Origin: Tetrapyrgos nigripes | Lineage: Eukaryota > Basidiomycota > Agaricomycetes > Agaricales > Campanellaceae | DNA: 64,000 bases | Assembly (NCBI GenBank): GCA_013368315.1 | Contig: JAACJM010000031.1 | Coordinates: 372,001-436,000 of the forward strand | Reading direction: 5' to 3' | Part shown: positions 11,808 through 22,843 of the stretch, piece after piece | Layout of the letters: every line of letters starts with the position of its first letter | Position numbering within the stretch: the stretch's first letter is position 1 | Notes under the pieces: generated by a model | What the model saw: only the letters and a program-made list of their open reading frames with translations | Told to the model about the DNA's origin: nothing | The model's database searches: none | Translations under genes and position numbers: made by a program

Positions 11808-12190
11808 TGTAAGGGGACAGTTTCCTTTTCCTTTCTCTTCTCCTTTAGGACTTGTTTGTTCTTGTTTTATCTGGACTCCATTGACTTGTTTACCCTTGTT
11901 TCATCATTTCATCATCGATCATTATTGTTCATCATTCTGATCTCCCATCATTCCACTTTTCTATTACTTCATTGCTGCTGTATAGTTCTGCAGATCTTTT
12001 CCCAGGCCTTCATACAAGTATATATACCCCTTCCCTGCAGGCGAGTATCCTTGAGTTTTTCTCTTTGGATCTCCTCCTGCAGGTGCGTAGTATGTTAGTC
12101 TTGTATCGTCTAGCGCTGATTTATATATACTTTGGATCTCCTCCTGCAGTTGTTGAGTGATTGCCTCATGTGTCAGGAGTCGCCCTTACA
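11808..12190 (+). mobile_element. Solo LTR, TGTAAGGG...CCCTTACA family
   Basis: A 383-bp LTR with 8-bp inverted ends (TGTAAGGG and CCCTTACA) and ATGGT duplicated at 11803-11807 and 12191-12195. A TATA element (AGTATATATACCC, about 12016) gives plus orientation. A phrase of about 20 bp, CTTTGGATCTCCTCCTGCAG, occurs twice near its 3' end. It lies in the leader of copia copy 1. Confidence 0.88.
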
Positions 12191-12410
12191 ATGGTCAATG
12201 TAATCGTTGAAATCATATACATGTGCCTGATATGTGCAGGGAAGATTTGGTTCTGGTGGGATGTATGGCTGTTGTCTGGGACTGCCTCTTCTGGATTGGT
12301 TTCGAGATCCTGACTGTGATCTGATTATCTGTTTGGGGAACTGTAGCATTGCAAGCTACTAGTCATACAACGTCGAGAGCTAGACAATGAGATATGATTA
12401 GGCTAGGGTG

Positions 12411-12422
12411 GGGCCCATAACC
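12411..12422 (-). promoter_or_regulatory. Primer-binding site of copia copy 1 (initiator-Met half-tRNA type)
   Basis: Immediately inside the 5' LTR the minus strand reads GGTTATGGGCCC. This is the primer-binding sequence known from Drosophila copia and other hemiviruses, which pairs with the anticodon-stem region of a cleaved initiator methionine tRNA rather than with the tRNA 3' end. Copy 2 has lost this region. Confidence 0.75.
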
Positions 12423-12750
12423 TATGAGAATAAATGAATATGAGGACACTTGTTAAACAAGTGAGGTGACAAATACTATTGTGGGCTCTAGAGGTATAGA
12501 CAGTAAACTACTAAGTATTTATACTGTTAGCTACTGTGGCTGCATGAGTCTGTAAATATATCAGTGGTGTCAAGCAGATACTACGATGTAATGTCCGATA
12601 TCAGTCTGGAGTCAATGATGTAAGTAATGATGTAAGTATGGAGTATAATGGAAAGTAAGTGGTGCATATGTGGATACAAGTAGATTGTGTATACTAGTGA
12701 AGTGGAGAGAAAGATATAAGTGTTCGTTGTAAGTATAGATCAATACAACA
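12423..12750 (-). repeat. 5' LTR of copia copy 1
   Basis: A 328-bp LTR; on the minus strand it starts TGTTGTATTG and ends TTCTCATA. It matches 1722-2002 and 27317-29888 (interrupted). The next bases, 12751-12755, are the TTTTT target duplication. A TATAAATACTT element (TATTTATACTG on the plus strand, about 12520) is the likely TATA box. Confidence 0.9.
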
Positions 12751-12755
12751 TTTTT

Positions 12756-13876
12756 GGCTTGTAAAACTATTGTCATTGCCTCTGAATACTAGAAACTCAT
12801 TAATCTGGATATGCCTGTTCTCTCTAGATCACTGTATTTCTATCTCTGCAATTTTTAAAGTTTATGTACTCAACTCATTATGAGGCTAGTGAACTGCACT
12901 GGTATCCCATGGGTACGGGTTTTTGGTGGGTTTGGCGGATGCAGGTATGGTTACGGGTCTGTACCGCGGCGGGTAACCCATCTATTCTTAAGTATGTATA
13001 TCTACTGTACCTATGTTTATGCTACTACTTGCCATGATATATTATTTTTTAGTGAGCGTGGTATCAGTTTTTTGTTGTTTTGAAGGTCTGCGCGCATGAG
13101 AAATGCAACGTGTCACTTACCTCATTTGGATAATGCACATGGCCAGACATGTCTCAGCAGCGAAAAATACTATCATTGAACTCTGTAGTAAAAGATCACA
13201 CAAGATGTATTTATAATCATGGTACATTGAAGCAAAATATTAGTACGAAATTGTGGCTGATGGGTATGGTGGGTCTGCTTCTACGGGGAAGGGTCAGCGC
13301 AGGTCTCCAAATCTGTACCTGTACCCATACCTGTCATACCCTTACCAGTGACCTGTGGCAACCTGTCAGACCCATGCTTTTCACTATATGAAGCTAAACC
13401 AATTGGCAATGAAGAGTGTGGTATGTACAATATACATCAGCTCAATGAATGCTTTCAATGCAAGTAACTTAATATAAAATGAAGTGTAGTGAAGTTGACT
13501 AAACTGGAATAAGCAGTGATACCCAAAATGGAAAGTCAAGCTACTCTCAAGCTACCCCAAGCTACTCTCAAACTTCCTCCAGCTACTTTATATGCCCCTA
13601 AAAATGCCTTTGATGTGCCTTAATTTCTCTTGAATATGTCTAGGACTCTAGACTATTTTTTGGCTTGTAAAATGACCGACATTGCCTTTGTATATTAAAT
13701 CCTCATTCATATGAGTCTACCTGTTCTCTCTGGGTCACCATATTCACAAGGCAAGCTGTCTAACACAATTGGAAAAATTAAGCAACTATCAAACTACTAT
13801 CAAGTTACCGTCAAGCTACATTCAAGCTACTCAAGCTCAGGTAGCTTGAGTAGTAGCTTGAAAAATCAGATGCTCT
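12756..13876. mobile_element. Right part of the CAAGCTAC-repeat element
   Basis: It continues the element broken by copia copy 1. A block starting TTTTTGGCTTGTAAAA (12751-12860) is repeated at about 13655-13765. The interior (12890-13390) is rich in GGGT/ACCC runs and encodes nothing recognisable. CAAGCTAC repeats reappear at 13540-13600 and 13790-13850, with an inverted copy at 13845-13870. The element is therefore built from direct and inverted copies of the same end. Confidence 0.55.
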
Positions 13877-14045
13877 GGTAGTACATGTGGAGGTACCAGT
13901 GTGCTTGCTGTCCCTGTTAGAAATTGAAGTGCACGTTCTTGTCTCTTATTCGCTCCCTTGACTCACGGACAGTGGCGCACTGCGGCGCAAGCTTATTTCG
14001 CGTCCGGACAATGCAGACGTCCTATTTATTCAGACTTACATACTG

Positions 14046-14076
14046 ACATCTTGCTTGTACATGTAGCAAGATGTCT
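14046..14076. repeat. Perfect hairpin, 11-bp stem
   Basis: GACATCTTGCT and AGCAAGATGTC flank a 9-base spacer (TGTACATGT). It could be a small foldback element or a transcript terminator-like structure. Its function is unknown. Confidence 0.7.
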
Positions 14077-14289
14077 TATATACCTTTGCCTTGCATCTCG
14101 CACCTCAGTGTTCATCCTTCTGCGCTGAGGTGAGTAGCACTACTGTTACTATTTCTTATTTATCTTTGCTAATGTTACCTATGTAGACTTACCATCTATT
14201 CTATTAGTCCCTCCTCCTCCGAGCCTCTGCTACCTTTTACCATTTGGGACATCAACATCAACATTGAAGCTGATGTTGTGATCCTTAGT

Positions 14290-15640
14290 GGACTTCAATT
14301 GCAAGTTATTGGCCACCCCCACCAATCCCATCATTGTACGTGCCAGATTCTACCTCTGACTTTGATGACTCTTCATCAAATCAGCTATACGACTACTCCG
14401 AACATCTGCGGTGGTCTTGCAAATGGTGATGAGTTTTTGATGAATGTTCAGGTTGTGTAAAAGCATTAAGGAATAGATGGAACTGATGCAGTATAGGTAA
14501 ATTTGCGGACACCTTGCAGATAGGATTGTAGAATACTGTATGAGATTGTATCTCCTATACCAATGTATATCTTACCTCAGAGACACTTTCAAGGTCTTGT
14601 ATCTGCTGTCCACAAAGTTTAAAAATCTTCAAAAAAGTGGGATAAGCACAGCCATAATTTTTTTTCCTGATGTTTCCACAGATAATCTCTCTACAGGAAA
14701 CCAAGAGAAGATTTCTAAACCCTTATCAGTCAATCTCATTGTGGAATTGCAATGCTGAAGACACTCAAAATGTTTCTCACACATCTCAAGTACTTTGAGA
14801 TGCTTACGGCCAGCATCTGCATTTGTCAACTTTGAATATCAAATAATTGGTGGTATTAGGGACATGTCTTAGCATGTTTCTGGACGATATACATTGTAAT
14901 AACTTCAAGATAATTTGTACTCATTGTAATTGTAACATTTGCACTTGTCAACTTTGAATATCAAACAATTGATGGTATTAGGGTCATGTCTTAGCATGTT
15001 TATGCAAGATAATACATTGTAATAGCTTCATAATAATTTGTACTCATTGTAATTTCTGGGAATAGTCAATTTCGGTGAAGAGACTATTTTCTCTGCCTCC
15101 ATGGCCATCATTCTTATTATTCATAGCAGGTGGTAGGAATGTTTGTACTATCCCATAAACTAAGAGAAACAATGGTTTTGACAAGGAATAAGTCCATAGC
15201 AATGAAAATATGGGTGTCCACAGGGTGTCCGCAAATTTCTGATACCCGGAACTGATGCAGTAGGTGAATATTACGAGGACTTTCCTGGGGAGTCTAGTTG
15301 GGTTGCGCACCCGCGCTTCCAGGTAAGTTCTCGGCTTCGGCTTCGTTCATAGGACTCGAACTCGGGGCCGACCTTTGTACTGGAATTGGAGAGAAGACTT
15401 AAGGGAGGATAGCTAGCGTAGAGGAGAGTAGAAGCCAAGACTGGCGAGTCAAGTTGTCTGTCTATGTGAGTAACGCGTCAAGGGAAGAGGAGTTTTTAGT
15501 AACGGTAGCCCTTTCAGTCCACTTTTTAATAAATAGTCACGGTGATAGTTATACTAGTTACCTAGCAGCATGGCGTTTCCTTGATTTGGATGCGGAGCGC
15601 TCAGAATTTTTCTGAAAGGGTTGTATTAGAAGTTCAAATT
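14290..15640 (-). pseudogene. Internally deleted relic of the seven-helix family (A')
   Basis: 14390-14493 and 15263-15310 are related to the last exon of the intact copies (ATGAATGTTCAGGTTGTGTAAAAGC here against ACGAATATTCAGGTTGTACAAGAGC there). 15320-15600 matches the promoter and 5' region of the copy at 15764-17510 (compare 17525-17755, including CCTTGATTTGGATG). The ten middle exons are absent. A TIR element (14494-15247) has inserted into the last-exon remnant. Confidence 0.65.
14494..15247. mobile_element. TIR element flanked by a 15-bp direct repeat
   Basis: AAATTTGCGGACACC at 14499-14513 is inverted at 15224-15238 (GGTGTCCGCAAATTT). GGAACTGATGCAGTA occurs at 14479-14493 and again at 15248-15262, directly outside. 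Homologous gene copies have this site once, so the 15-mer behaves as a target duplication. Within it, 14825-14941 and 14947-15054 are a tandem duplication of about 120 bp (GTCAACTTTGAATATCAAA ...). No transposase seen. Confidence 0.7.
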
Positions 15641-15763
15641 TACAATGTACCTGCCACATAACTCTACATGTTTAATAAACTCCTCGTCCTCCTCCACGTC
15701 ATATTCGGAATAGACCTAACCCTCAGGCCTCGTTTCATTGAAGCTACAGTGAGTGTAAACACA

Positions 15764-17510
15764 TTACACAATCATTACTTTATTGTCAGTTCCTCTATTA
15801 CTAGTAATGCTAGTCTCGTCAAGTGTGTTTCCAGCTGTTCCAAATCTCTGTAACCTCGGTTCCGAATCCGGGACGTCCTTCAAATTGCTCGCCATCGTAC
15901 GCCTGTGACTCCTCAAGTCAGGTATATAGCTACTTCGGACATGGGTGGGATTCCTGATCAGTCTGCGACGAATATTCAGGTTGTATAGGAGTGTCAATGA
16001 ATATATACGGCTGAGACAATAGGCGAATACCAAGGTGACTGTTCAGGAGAGTCGAGTTGGTTGGATTTGTGCCAATTTTGTGGGAAGAGAGCATAATTAG
16101 TGAGGAGTGCTGACCGTTTATAATGGGAAATGAGGCCAAAACTTGCCAAGACATACCATTGCTCTCGATATCAATCAGAAAAGTTATTTGAGCTAGCACT
16201 GCAGTCAGAGCGGTGAAAGAGCCAGTTTTAAGCGCGAGAGCTACTAGACGGCGAACGAGTCTATTCAACGAAGAATGATGGATTCAGTCGCAACTTGCTG
16301 CAAGTAGAAACGGTACTCACTCCCTGGAGGACTTCAGCGTAACTTCAGAATCGGTCGACCGACGATAATACAAGACCAACAGTAGGGCTATTGATAGGTC
16401 TACCGCCACTGCGGTTGATAACCACAAACTGTACATGTCATAAGTAGACAGGTGATAACGGGATATGTGAGCTACGAGACACCACACAATGAGCTCGAAG
16501 AATGTATACGTACATGACCGGAGGCAGGCTCCGGCTCCGTGGGCATTGGGGACAGCTAGAAATGATTATGCTGACATACAAGACACTTGCGAGCTTTATA
16601 CCGGGTTCCAATGGTACAATGACCGATAGTCAAGGTATTGAAATCAAGGACAGCTCAAATTCTTGAAGCTTGAGAATAGACTTACTGACAAGAATATCAC
16701 AAGTCCTACGGCACTTATCAGCACTTTTCTTCGCGTTCTTCAAATTATGAATCAAAAATAGGTCAGATATTGAAGACAGACAGAGTTGCGACATACTTAC
16801 AAAGACCAATATCTGTACAACATGAATGCTTGCACAACCGCTGCAGAGATACCACTGGAAGCCAGGTAAAGACTTCTAGGCCTGCATGCCACGCAATCCG
16901 AGCCAAAGGTGAACTTGAAAACTTGTTGAATAGTGTTTCATAAAATCGCAGTCTTACCATGTTCGCGTTTGCAAAGCACTTATGTTTCCTGCGCCGTCGC
17001 GTCCATCAGACTCATACGTCCGATATAATAGACTCAGGTCTACCTACCTTGAAAGGTGACAGCATTCTAAGTATCCAAATCCAACAATCAGGAAGAACTC
17101 TAGTAGCATTTTATAGCGCAACTCACAATATAAGTGTCGACGCATGCCGCCACTGTCATAGCCGTATCGCAGACAAGGGCAGCCACGACAGTGATCCTGA
17201 TGAGAATCTTGTCGGAGTGGTAATGTCGAAAGTAATGCAAAGCCTATTACGACGATCAAAGATAGGCTTCAGCCTTCGAGACGGTGGTTGTACTCGTACA
17301 AAGCCTAACAAGAGCCCAAGATTCTGAAAAGTGTTAAATGTCGAAGTGCTACTCACTCGGTCAATCACTAGCACGTATAACATCAAATTCAACCATGTTG
17401 CTACGAATGTTGACCTGATTCCAATGAGCATGCGTCAGAGATGAACATATGAGCGGCCAACATAGTAGCACGTACCCAAGTACCTTGTGCAGATTAGGAG
17501 TGGCATCCAT
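15764..17510 (-). CDS. Probable seven-helix membrane protein, family copy A (DUF6534-like)
   Basis: Eleven exons can be followed on the minus strand with GT..AG introns, from ATG at 17510 (MDATPNLHKVLG) to TAA at 15764. I see no stop or frame break. Helix 2 is in exon 3 (ALHYFRHYHSDKILIRI ... near 17240-17130), later helices are in exons 6-10, and the last exon reads AYCLSRIYSLTLLYNLNIRR followed by a polar tail. The arrangement, with a C-terminal TGSFTAL ... RIYSLTLLYNLNIR signature, resembles the DUF6534 proteins of agaricomycetes, integral membrane proteins of unknown function. That name is from memory. A TATA-like element (CATATATAGG on the minus strand) lies near 17630 and the conserved CCTTGATTTGGATGGG box near 17738. 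Confidence 0.78.
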
Positions 17511-17960
17511 GGCACGTATGGTGCGCTTCTAGGTTTCGTTCGCAGCCTTCAGGATCAGCTTTTGTGCTGGAATCGGATTGGGAGACTATGTAGGGGAGAA
17601 TAGTAGAGTCAAGACTGCAAGTTGTCCGCCTATATATGAGTAACGTGTCAATACTAGAAGATCTCTGTTAGTAGCACATTCACTCTCAATAAGTAGTGTC
17701 AATGGCTATGCTATGTATTGAATACATACCAGGATGGTGTTTCCTTGATTTGGATGGGTTGAAAGGGGGGACGGACGCATTTTCAGCGCACCTCTTCACC
17801 AAGACTGATTCCGAATATTAATTGCTTTGGTGAGGGGGAGCACTCTTGCGGTAGGTGCATAACATCCGTTTCATGTCAATAGCTATACCAAATACTTATA
17901 AGCATGGTACTTCCTTGATATAGATGCGTTGAAAGGCGGGAGGGGAACGTATTCTTTGCC
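17511..17960 (-). promoter_or_regulatory. Upstream region of copy A with conserved box
   Basis: The box TTCCTTGATTTGGATGGGTT (17736-17755) recurs, sometimes diverged, near 15574, 17910, 44800 (inverted) and 58311 (inverted), always upstream of a copy or relic of the seven-helix family. A CATATATAGG element (minus strand, about 17628) is the likely TATA. A diverged second copy of the box at 17905-17935 suggests a local duplication. Confidence 0.5.
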
Positions 17961-19967
17961 AAAACTGGTTCCAGATTGCTCTGGTGAAAAGAGCACTCAA
18001 GCAGTAGCACCTCGAGAATCTCTTGTAGCTAGCTAAATGATTGCTTTCCAATATCCAGATTGTACCAGTACATATATAAACAAAAGCGCAGTGCTGGACG
18101 CACTAATTGTGCCTACCCTGACGTTTACAGGTCGACGTTTCCATGCAGGAAGACCTAAACTGTGTATGTAGATCGAGAAAATTATACCCCGAGGAGGACC
18201 AGGGCTGACTCTACATAGGCGGACGGGAGGAATGAGTGTAACCCCAAAGATAACGAAGCCAGCTGCTCAGCGGCACTCAATGTATGTGACCTGAACTTGG
18301 CGTTTCGTTCTGTTTCTGCAGGGTCGAGACTCGAGGACGGCGAGGTCACATATAGCCACATATTCACTTCGACGAAGCGATCGTAGATTCGAATGTCTTT
18401 TTCCACGAAAGGTTCACGGATGTGCCAGGTATGGAAACTCAGAAGGCCTAGCTCGAGGTGTTATACTGTTTACCAGTTAGGTTCATCGAGGTTGACATAC
18501 CTTAGTCTATTTTTTAGGCGGAGATGAATATCATTTTGTAAACATTGTAAACTAGTGGGAATTCAACAGTCCGAGACGTGCCGGGACATTCGGGACACAA
18601 GTCATTTTGCTGCTATAGGCATCCCTCGTCGTTCTCAATGTTCCCTTACACCTTTCTGTTGTGTTAGCTAGGTATTTACGTGGTTTATCAATAATAATGA
18701 ATTGTTTTTCCTCTCCAGCTGTGGTAGAATCACTGGCAGCATAAAGTACTACAACTAAATTATAACTTGATTACCGCTGTCTAAGAGTGTGACTGGGATG
18801 CTGGAGGCATTGATGAATCGGATGGTGCGAATAATAGCAACGAGCGTGGTAGCTCAAGACATCTCATATACTATGTCCGGGACATATCTTTGCATGGTAG
18901 AATAATGAGTTCCGCATCATGTACTGTAAAAGGAGTATACACACCGTAGCAAGGCATCGCTCATAACACACCCAACACTTGTCCAACACACGTTCTGCTT
19001 CTCCAAAACACTTTCAGGGCACTTGTTCTTGAGGTATGAGGTGGAGGTCCTAGACGCGTAGGACTTTCTAATGAGCGAAATTGATCATCATGAGCATTGG
19101 CGGGACATTGTAGAGTGGGCCTGTCCTTGTTGGTTACCAAGAGAGGTCATGTTGTGTGCTGGCAGCGATGTCCCAGATATGACCCCTGTCCTGGATGTCC
19201 CAGACGTCCCGATCGTGTCTCGGATTGTTTGGAGTTGGCTCATTCTGCCTCGCTCGTTTAAGCGATCAGCTTCTGATTCTGCGATCTCGGTGGAATAGGG
19301 GGAGGATGGGTAAAATTAGCCAAGTGGCCCAGCGCCTAGACTTGCAGATCTGACATTTCGCGAGAGAATACCAGTAGACTCGAGGGGCACATGCACTAGA
19401 CTCAGAGCGCTCAGGAACTTTCTGGAGGAGTACAACCAGGTCCGAGATGATGCTCATCTCGAAATGCAGTCAGGCTAGGGAACTTGGAATGGGACTGAAG
19501 AACAAATGCAGATCAGGTAGATACTCTAGCTAGGCATACACTTTCCTTACCCTTTGTTGGAACTTTTAAAATTACATTATGATATAACGTAATCTATTAT
19601 AACGGCCATGATGAAAAAAGCGCCGTTATGACCTGATTATTAAGATGAAGAAAATGATTATAACCCCCCCCTAAAAAATAGAACGGATGTGTTTTGGAGG
19701 ATGAGTTGCACTCAGAGTCAAAGTACTGATACTATCCAAGACTCCAGAGTAGAAATTAAAGCCTTGGGAGGAGGGGACACACTGTCATCGACGTCGACAA
19801 GTTGCCGAGGGGACAGTTATAATTAAGGTAATTTTCCCAGGCTAGTAATAATATAATTATTATGACTAGTCCGCTTTGATATCTGATATCCCTACATCTT
19901 CTACATTGCCACACGCCAATCAGCCCCAGGCACCTGAAAGCTTTTAGCATTGCTTTGAATACCCCAC
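17961..19967. other. Intergenic, no gene recognised
   Basis: Only short frames occur. 18182-18406 on the minus strand has an open 74-codon frame (starting MEKDIRIYDRFVEV) that could be an old exon. GGGACA/TGTCCC runs are frequent at 18570-19210. AT-rich sequence with a small inverted repeat (ATAACGGC ... GCCGTTAT) lies at about 19600-19627. Nothing further can be supported. Confidence 0.35.
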
Positions 19968-20168
19968 CTATCCCTGGCTTTGTCCCTGCCTATCTTCAGC
20001 AGAAGCAGACGCACAAGGAATAAAGTTATCCTTATCTGGCTTTCTATGTTTGGGTTTGAGTTCATGCATTGAGCCTTTGGTGGATGTGATCATCATTTGA
20101 GCACCATTGAGATGCTGACTGTAGGTCTGCAGTGAGAATACACTCAACCAAAACAAACAAACAACCAA
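19968..20168 (-). pseudogene. Short hypothetical fragment related to 54300-54510
   Basis: The minus-strand reading MHELKPKHRKPDKDNFIPCASASAEDRQG... resembles the start of the frame at 54513 (DNLNLFAPSASRSAEDGTG), and the nucleotide phrases CATGTTTGGGTTTG-like and CTTCAGCAGA are shared. The product is unknown. Both may be remnants of one duplicated gene end. Confidence 0.3.
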
Positions 20169-20640
20169 AAGTGAATGTGTAGTTCATGGGCACAAGATGT
20201 GAAAGCTCTCACAGTAGGATAAAGACTCTTGGGACACTTGTGACTCTTTTAGAAAGGAAGAATGAAGTGAACAACAGCAATGAGTTTGAGGTGATCGAGA
20301 AGGGGTGAAATGTGATATGGGGAGTGGGTGTGGGTGGTTAGGGTAGTGGTTTACATGTGGGGGCCCAGAATATACAGGGCAGAAGGAGTAATGTACACAG
20401 TCTTTGAATGAGGCACCGTCACCTCATGAAGGAACTGGGATGGGCAGGGAAGGATGCAAGAATATAACTGATCAGTGATGAGCAGGCATGGTACAATATG
20501 TACACTAAATAGCGGAGTGGCAACCCTGTATTTACCTGGGGATGAGTAGTTGCTTGTTAGAGCTAGTTAGAGGCTTGTTGAGCAATAAGAGTAAGTATGA
20601 AACTTGTTATTCAGGGGACTTTCTAGCAGTCCTTATATAC
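20169..20640. other. Unassigned sequence left of the gypsy fragment
   Basis: No domain or LTR match to the gypsy LTR at 21588 is visible here. It is either degenerate retroelement sequence or host spacer. Confidence 0.3.
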
Positions 20641-21587
20641 CTACAAGGTGTGGCTGTATCTACTAATGTGGCTACAGATTACCATGCTATAAAGCTGTAC
20701 GGTCCACAGTTTGCAGCGAAAACCATGCGTTCTCTGTTAGACCAACTCAGGATCAAGTCAAGCCTTTCCTCAGGCTACCAACCCCAGATGAATGGACAGA
20801 CAGAACAAGCCAACCAGGAAGTGGAGAAATATCTGTGCCTCTACACCAACTACAGACAGGACGATTGGCTGAGTTTGTTCTGAACTCCCGCACACACTCT
20901 GCACATGGCATGGCACCTTTTGAGGTGACTTATGGCTACCTTCCTCTATTCAACATACCAGTAGGCCAGCGCACAGGCATCCCAAATGTAGAAGACCGTC
21001 TTGAAATCCTAAGACAGGCTCGAAGAGATGCAGGATCAGCACTGCACCTGGCTAAGCGCCAGATGAAGGAAGGATATGAAAGAGGGAAATGGAAAGGACA
21101 TCAGTTCAAGGCCGGGGATCATGTCTGGCTGAGTGCAGAAGACATCAACTTGAAACTTTCAAGTGACAAGTTGGGGGATCAGCAACTGGGACCATACGAG
21201 ATTGTAGAGAAAATTGGAGATTTGGACTATTGGTTAGACCTCCCTGAAACTCTTAATCACCTGCACCCAGTATTCCATGTTGACAAACTCTACCCCTACA
21301 AGGGTAATCTGTGAACGGACTCTTACCTGAGGAACCAGAGCCAGTATACCTTGAGGGGGAGGATGAGCCTGAGTACAAAGTGGACACCCTTCTGGATAGC
21401 AGGATACAATGGAGGTGACTGGAATACCTTGTCAAGTGGAAAGGATATGATGACGGTCACAACTCATGAGAGCCAGTTGCAAATCTCAAAAATGCGAAGC
21501 ATAAGATCACAGCATTCCCCAAGAAACATCCAGAGGCAACAAAGACTTAAGATTCATCGAGGACGATGAAGTGTAGGAGGGGGGTAA
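20641..21587 (+). pseudogene. Ty3/gypsy integrase C-terminus with chromodomain, 5'-truncated
   Basis: The plus strand encodes the end of a chromovirus polyprotein: integrase core tail (SSGYQPQMNGQTEQANQEVEKYL), a frame break near 20875, then HGMAPFEVTYGYLP, KAGDHVWLSAEDINLK, LGPYEIVEKIG and HPVFHVDKLYPYKG. After 21316 comes a chromodomain (EPEYKVDTLLDSRIQW, then LEYLVKWKGYDDG). Two in-frame TGA codons (21416-21418 and 21467-21469) replace what are normally Arg and Trp. Protease, RT and RNase H are missing. The adjacent LTR begins at 21588. Confidence 0.88.
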
Positions 21588-22002
21588 TGTCATGACGTCT
21601 ATATTTGGTACTATTTATTTCTTCTTATCTCCATATCCTCAGATCTTTACACCATTTGACTCTCGTTCCACATGCTATGCACTGGACCTTTCAATACAGC
21701 TTCTTGACAGCTTCCTTTACAGCTTTCTTTACAGCTTTAATTTTACATATATAAACCCTGCCTTGACACCTGGTTCCCCATCTTGACCTCTTCATCATTG
21801 GGACCAAGTGTGTATTCCCCTTTTCACTACTTCTTTCACCTTTACTAATGGGCACTGTAGTTCCAGTACTTACTGCTGTCTGTTAGGTATTTAATACATT
21901 CTTCATCATTGGGACCAGTTCCAGTACTTACTGCTGTCTGTTAGTTGAGTCAAGCCTGTAGCTCCTTGTTATTGCTATCTAAGCGCTTGCCTCTTTGTGA
22001 CA
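21588..22002 (+). repeat. 3' LTR of the gypsy fragment
   Basis: It starts TGTCATGACGTC and ends CTTTGTGACA (TGTCA/TGACA inverted ends), 415 bp. A purine-rich tract (GGAGGGGGG) precedes it at 21577-21584. An ACATATATAAACCC TATA element is near 21745. Immediately after it copia copy 2 starts mid-gag leader, so gypsy inserted into copia copy 2 and the left side was later lost. Confidence 0.8.
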
Positions 22003-22286
22003 TCCACTAGTATTTCCACCTCCAGGACAGCCATGGGAAGCTGTGCCACAGCCCTCTACATCATCAGAACTACAGCCATTGTCATCATCAGTTCCAGAGG
22101 CCCCAGAACAGCCACTGAAAGGAGATCCAATGCTGCCTCCATTGAATCCTCCACCATGTCATTCACCAGATCCCAATCCAAATCCAGATCCAGAACCACA
22201 TCCCAATCCACCCAACTCACCATCTCCACCATCTAATCTCTGAACCAGACAATACAATTGATTCAGATTCAGACTCAGATGACGAC

Positions 22287-22843
22287 ATGTCCAAGGCAAC
22301 CAAAGCATTTGATAAAGTTACACAACTTGAAAAGGACGGATCTAACTGGAGTATGTGGGTAACAAGAGTACAGAGGGCAGCAGGATCTATTGGATACAAT
22401 AAGTATCTAACTACAGCACCCACATCAGTGGCAGAAGAACAACAGCAGGATAAAGACCTGTTGAACAGCATTATCAGCACACTACCAGACACTATTTTTA
22501 GGCATTACAAGAACAAGCCAACATTGAAGGAGTTGTGGGATGCATTGAAGCAGGATTATGACACAAAGGACCCCCTCACTGAAGACAGCTTGGAAAAGCA
22601 ACTCTTCTCCCTCACATGTACCAATCCAGCTAAGGTTGGTAAACACATTGACAATCTCATCACTATTATGGATGAACTTGCCAAACATGGAGTTTCTATC
22701 CCTGATTCCCAATTCAAATTGGCCATCATCTCTTCCACTCCCAATATGTATCAAGCCACTGCCAGAGCCCTCATCACTGTTTACAGAGAAGAACCAAACA
22801 AGTTGACACTGGAAATATTGATCACAGCCATTCATGCAGAAGC
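22287..22843 (+). pseudogene. Copia copy 2 gag, N-terminal part
   Basis: The frame from 22287 (MSKATKAFDKVTQLEKDGSN) encodes a typical copia gag: the W-M-W near residue 23 and the ELWDALKQDYDTKD block belong to the UBN2/gag-polypeptide family. It runs without a stop for about 185 residues, then enters the solo LTR at 22844. Upstream in-frame sequence (DSDSDSDDD) indicates the real start may be further left. It is the best preserved gag in the window. Confidence 0.85.

Larger units (their letters stand above)
1722..12750 (-). mobile_element. Ty1/copia retrotransposon, copy 1, with nested insertions
   Basis: A complete but dead copia element runs right to left: 5' LTR (12423-12750), primer-binding site (12411-12422), gag, protease, integrase, reverse transcriptase, RNase H and 3' LTR (1722-2002). 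The whole unit is bounded by TTTTT at 1717-1721 and 12751-12755. The two LTRs differ, the left lacking about 45 bp, so the insertion is not recent. The domain order (integrase before RT) is that of Ty1/copia. Five younger insertions break it: 2154-3809, 4234-4702, 5118-5622, 8456-11405 and 11808-12190. Without them the element would be about 5 kb. Confidence 0.9.

Noticed and set aside
11700..12098. 132-codon plus-strand frame rich in Phe and Leu
   Set aside because: It lies mostly inside the solo LTR 11808-12190 and is antisense to copia gag leader, so it is a chance frame.
20338..20350. GGTTAGGGTAGTGG as telomere sequence
   Set aside because: A single TTAGGG unit without repetition is expected by chance.
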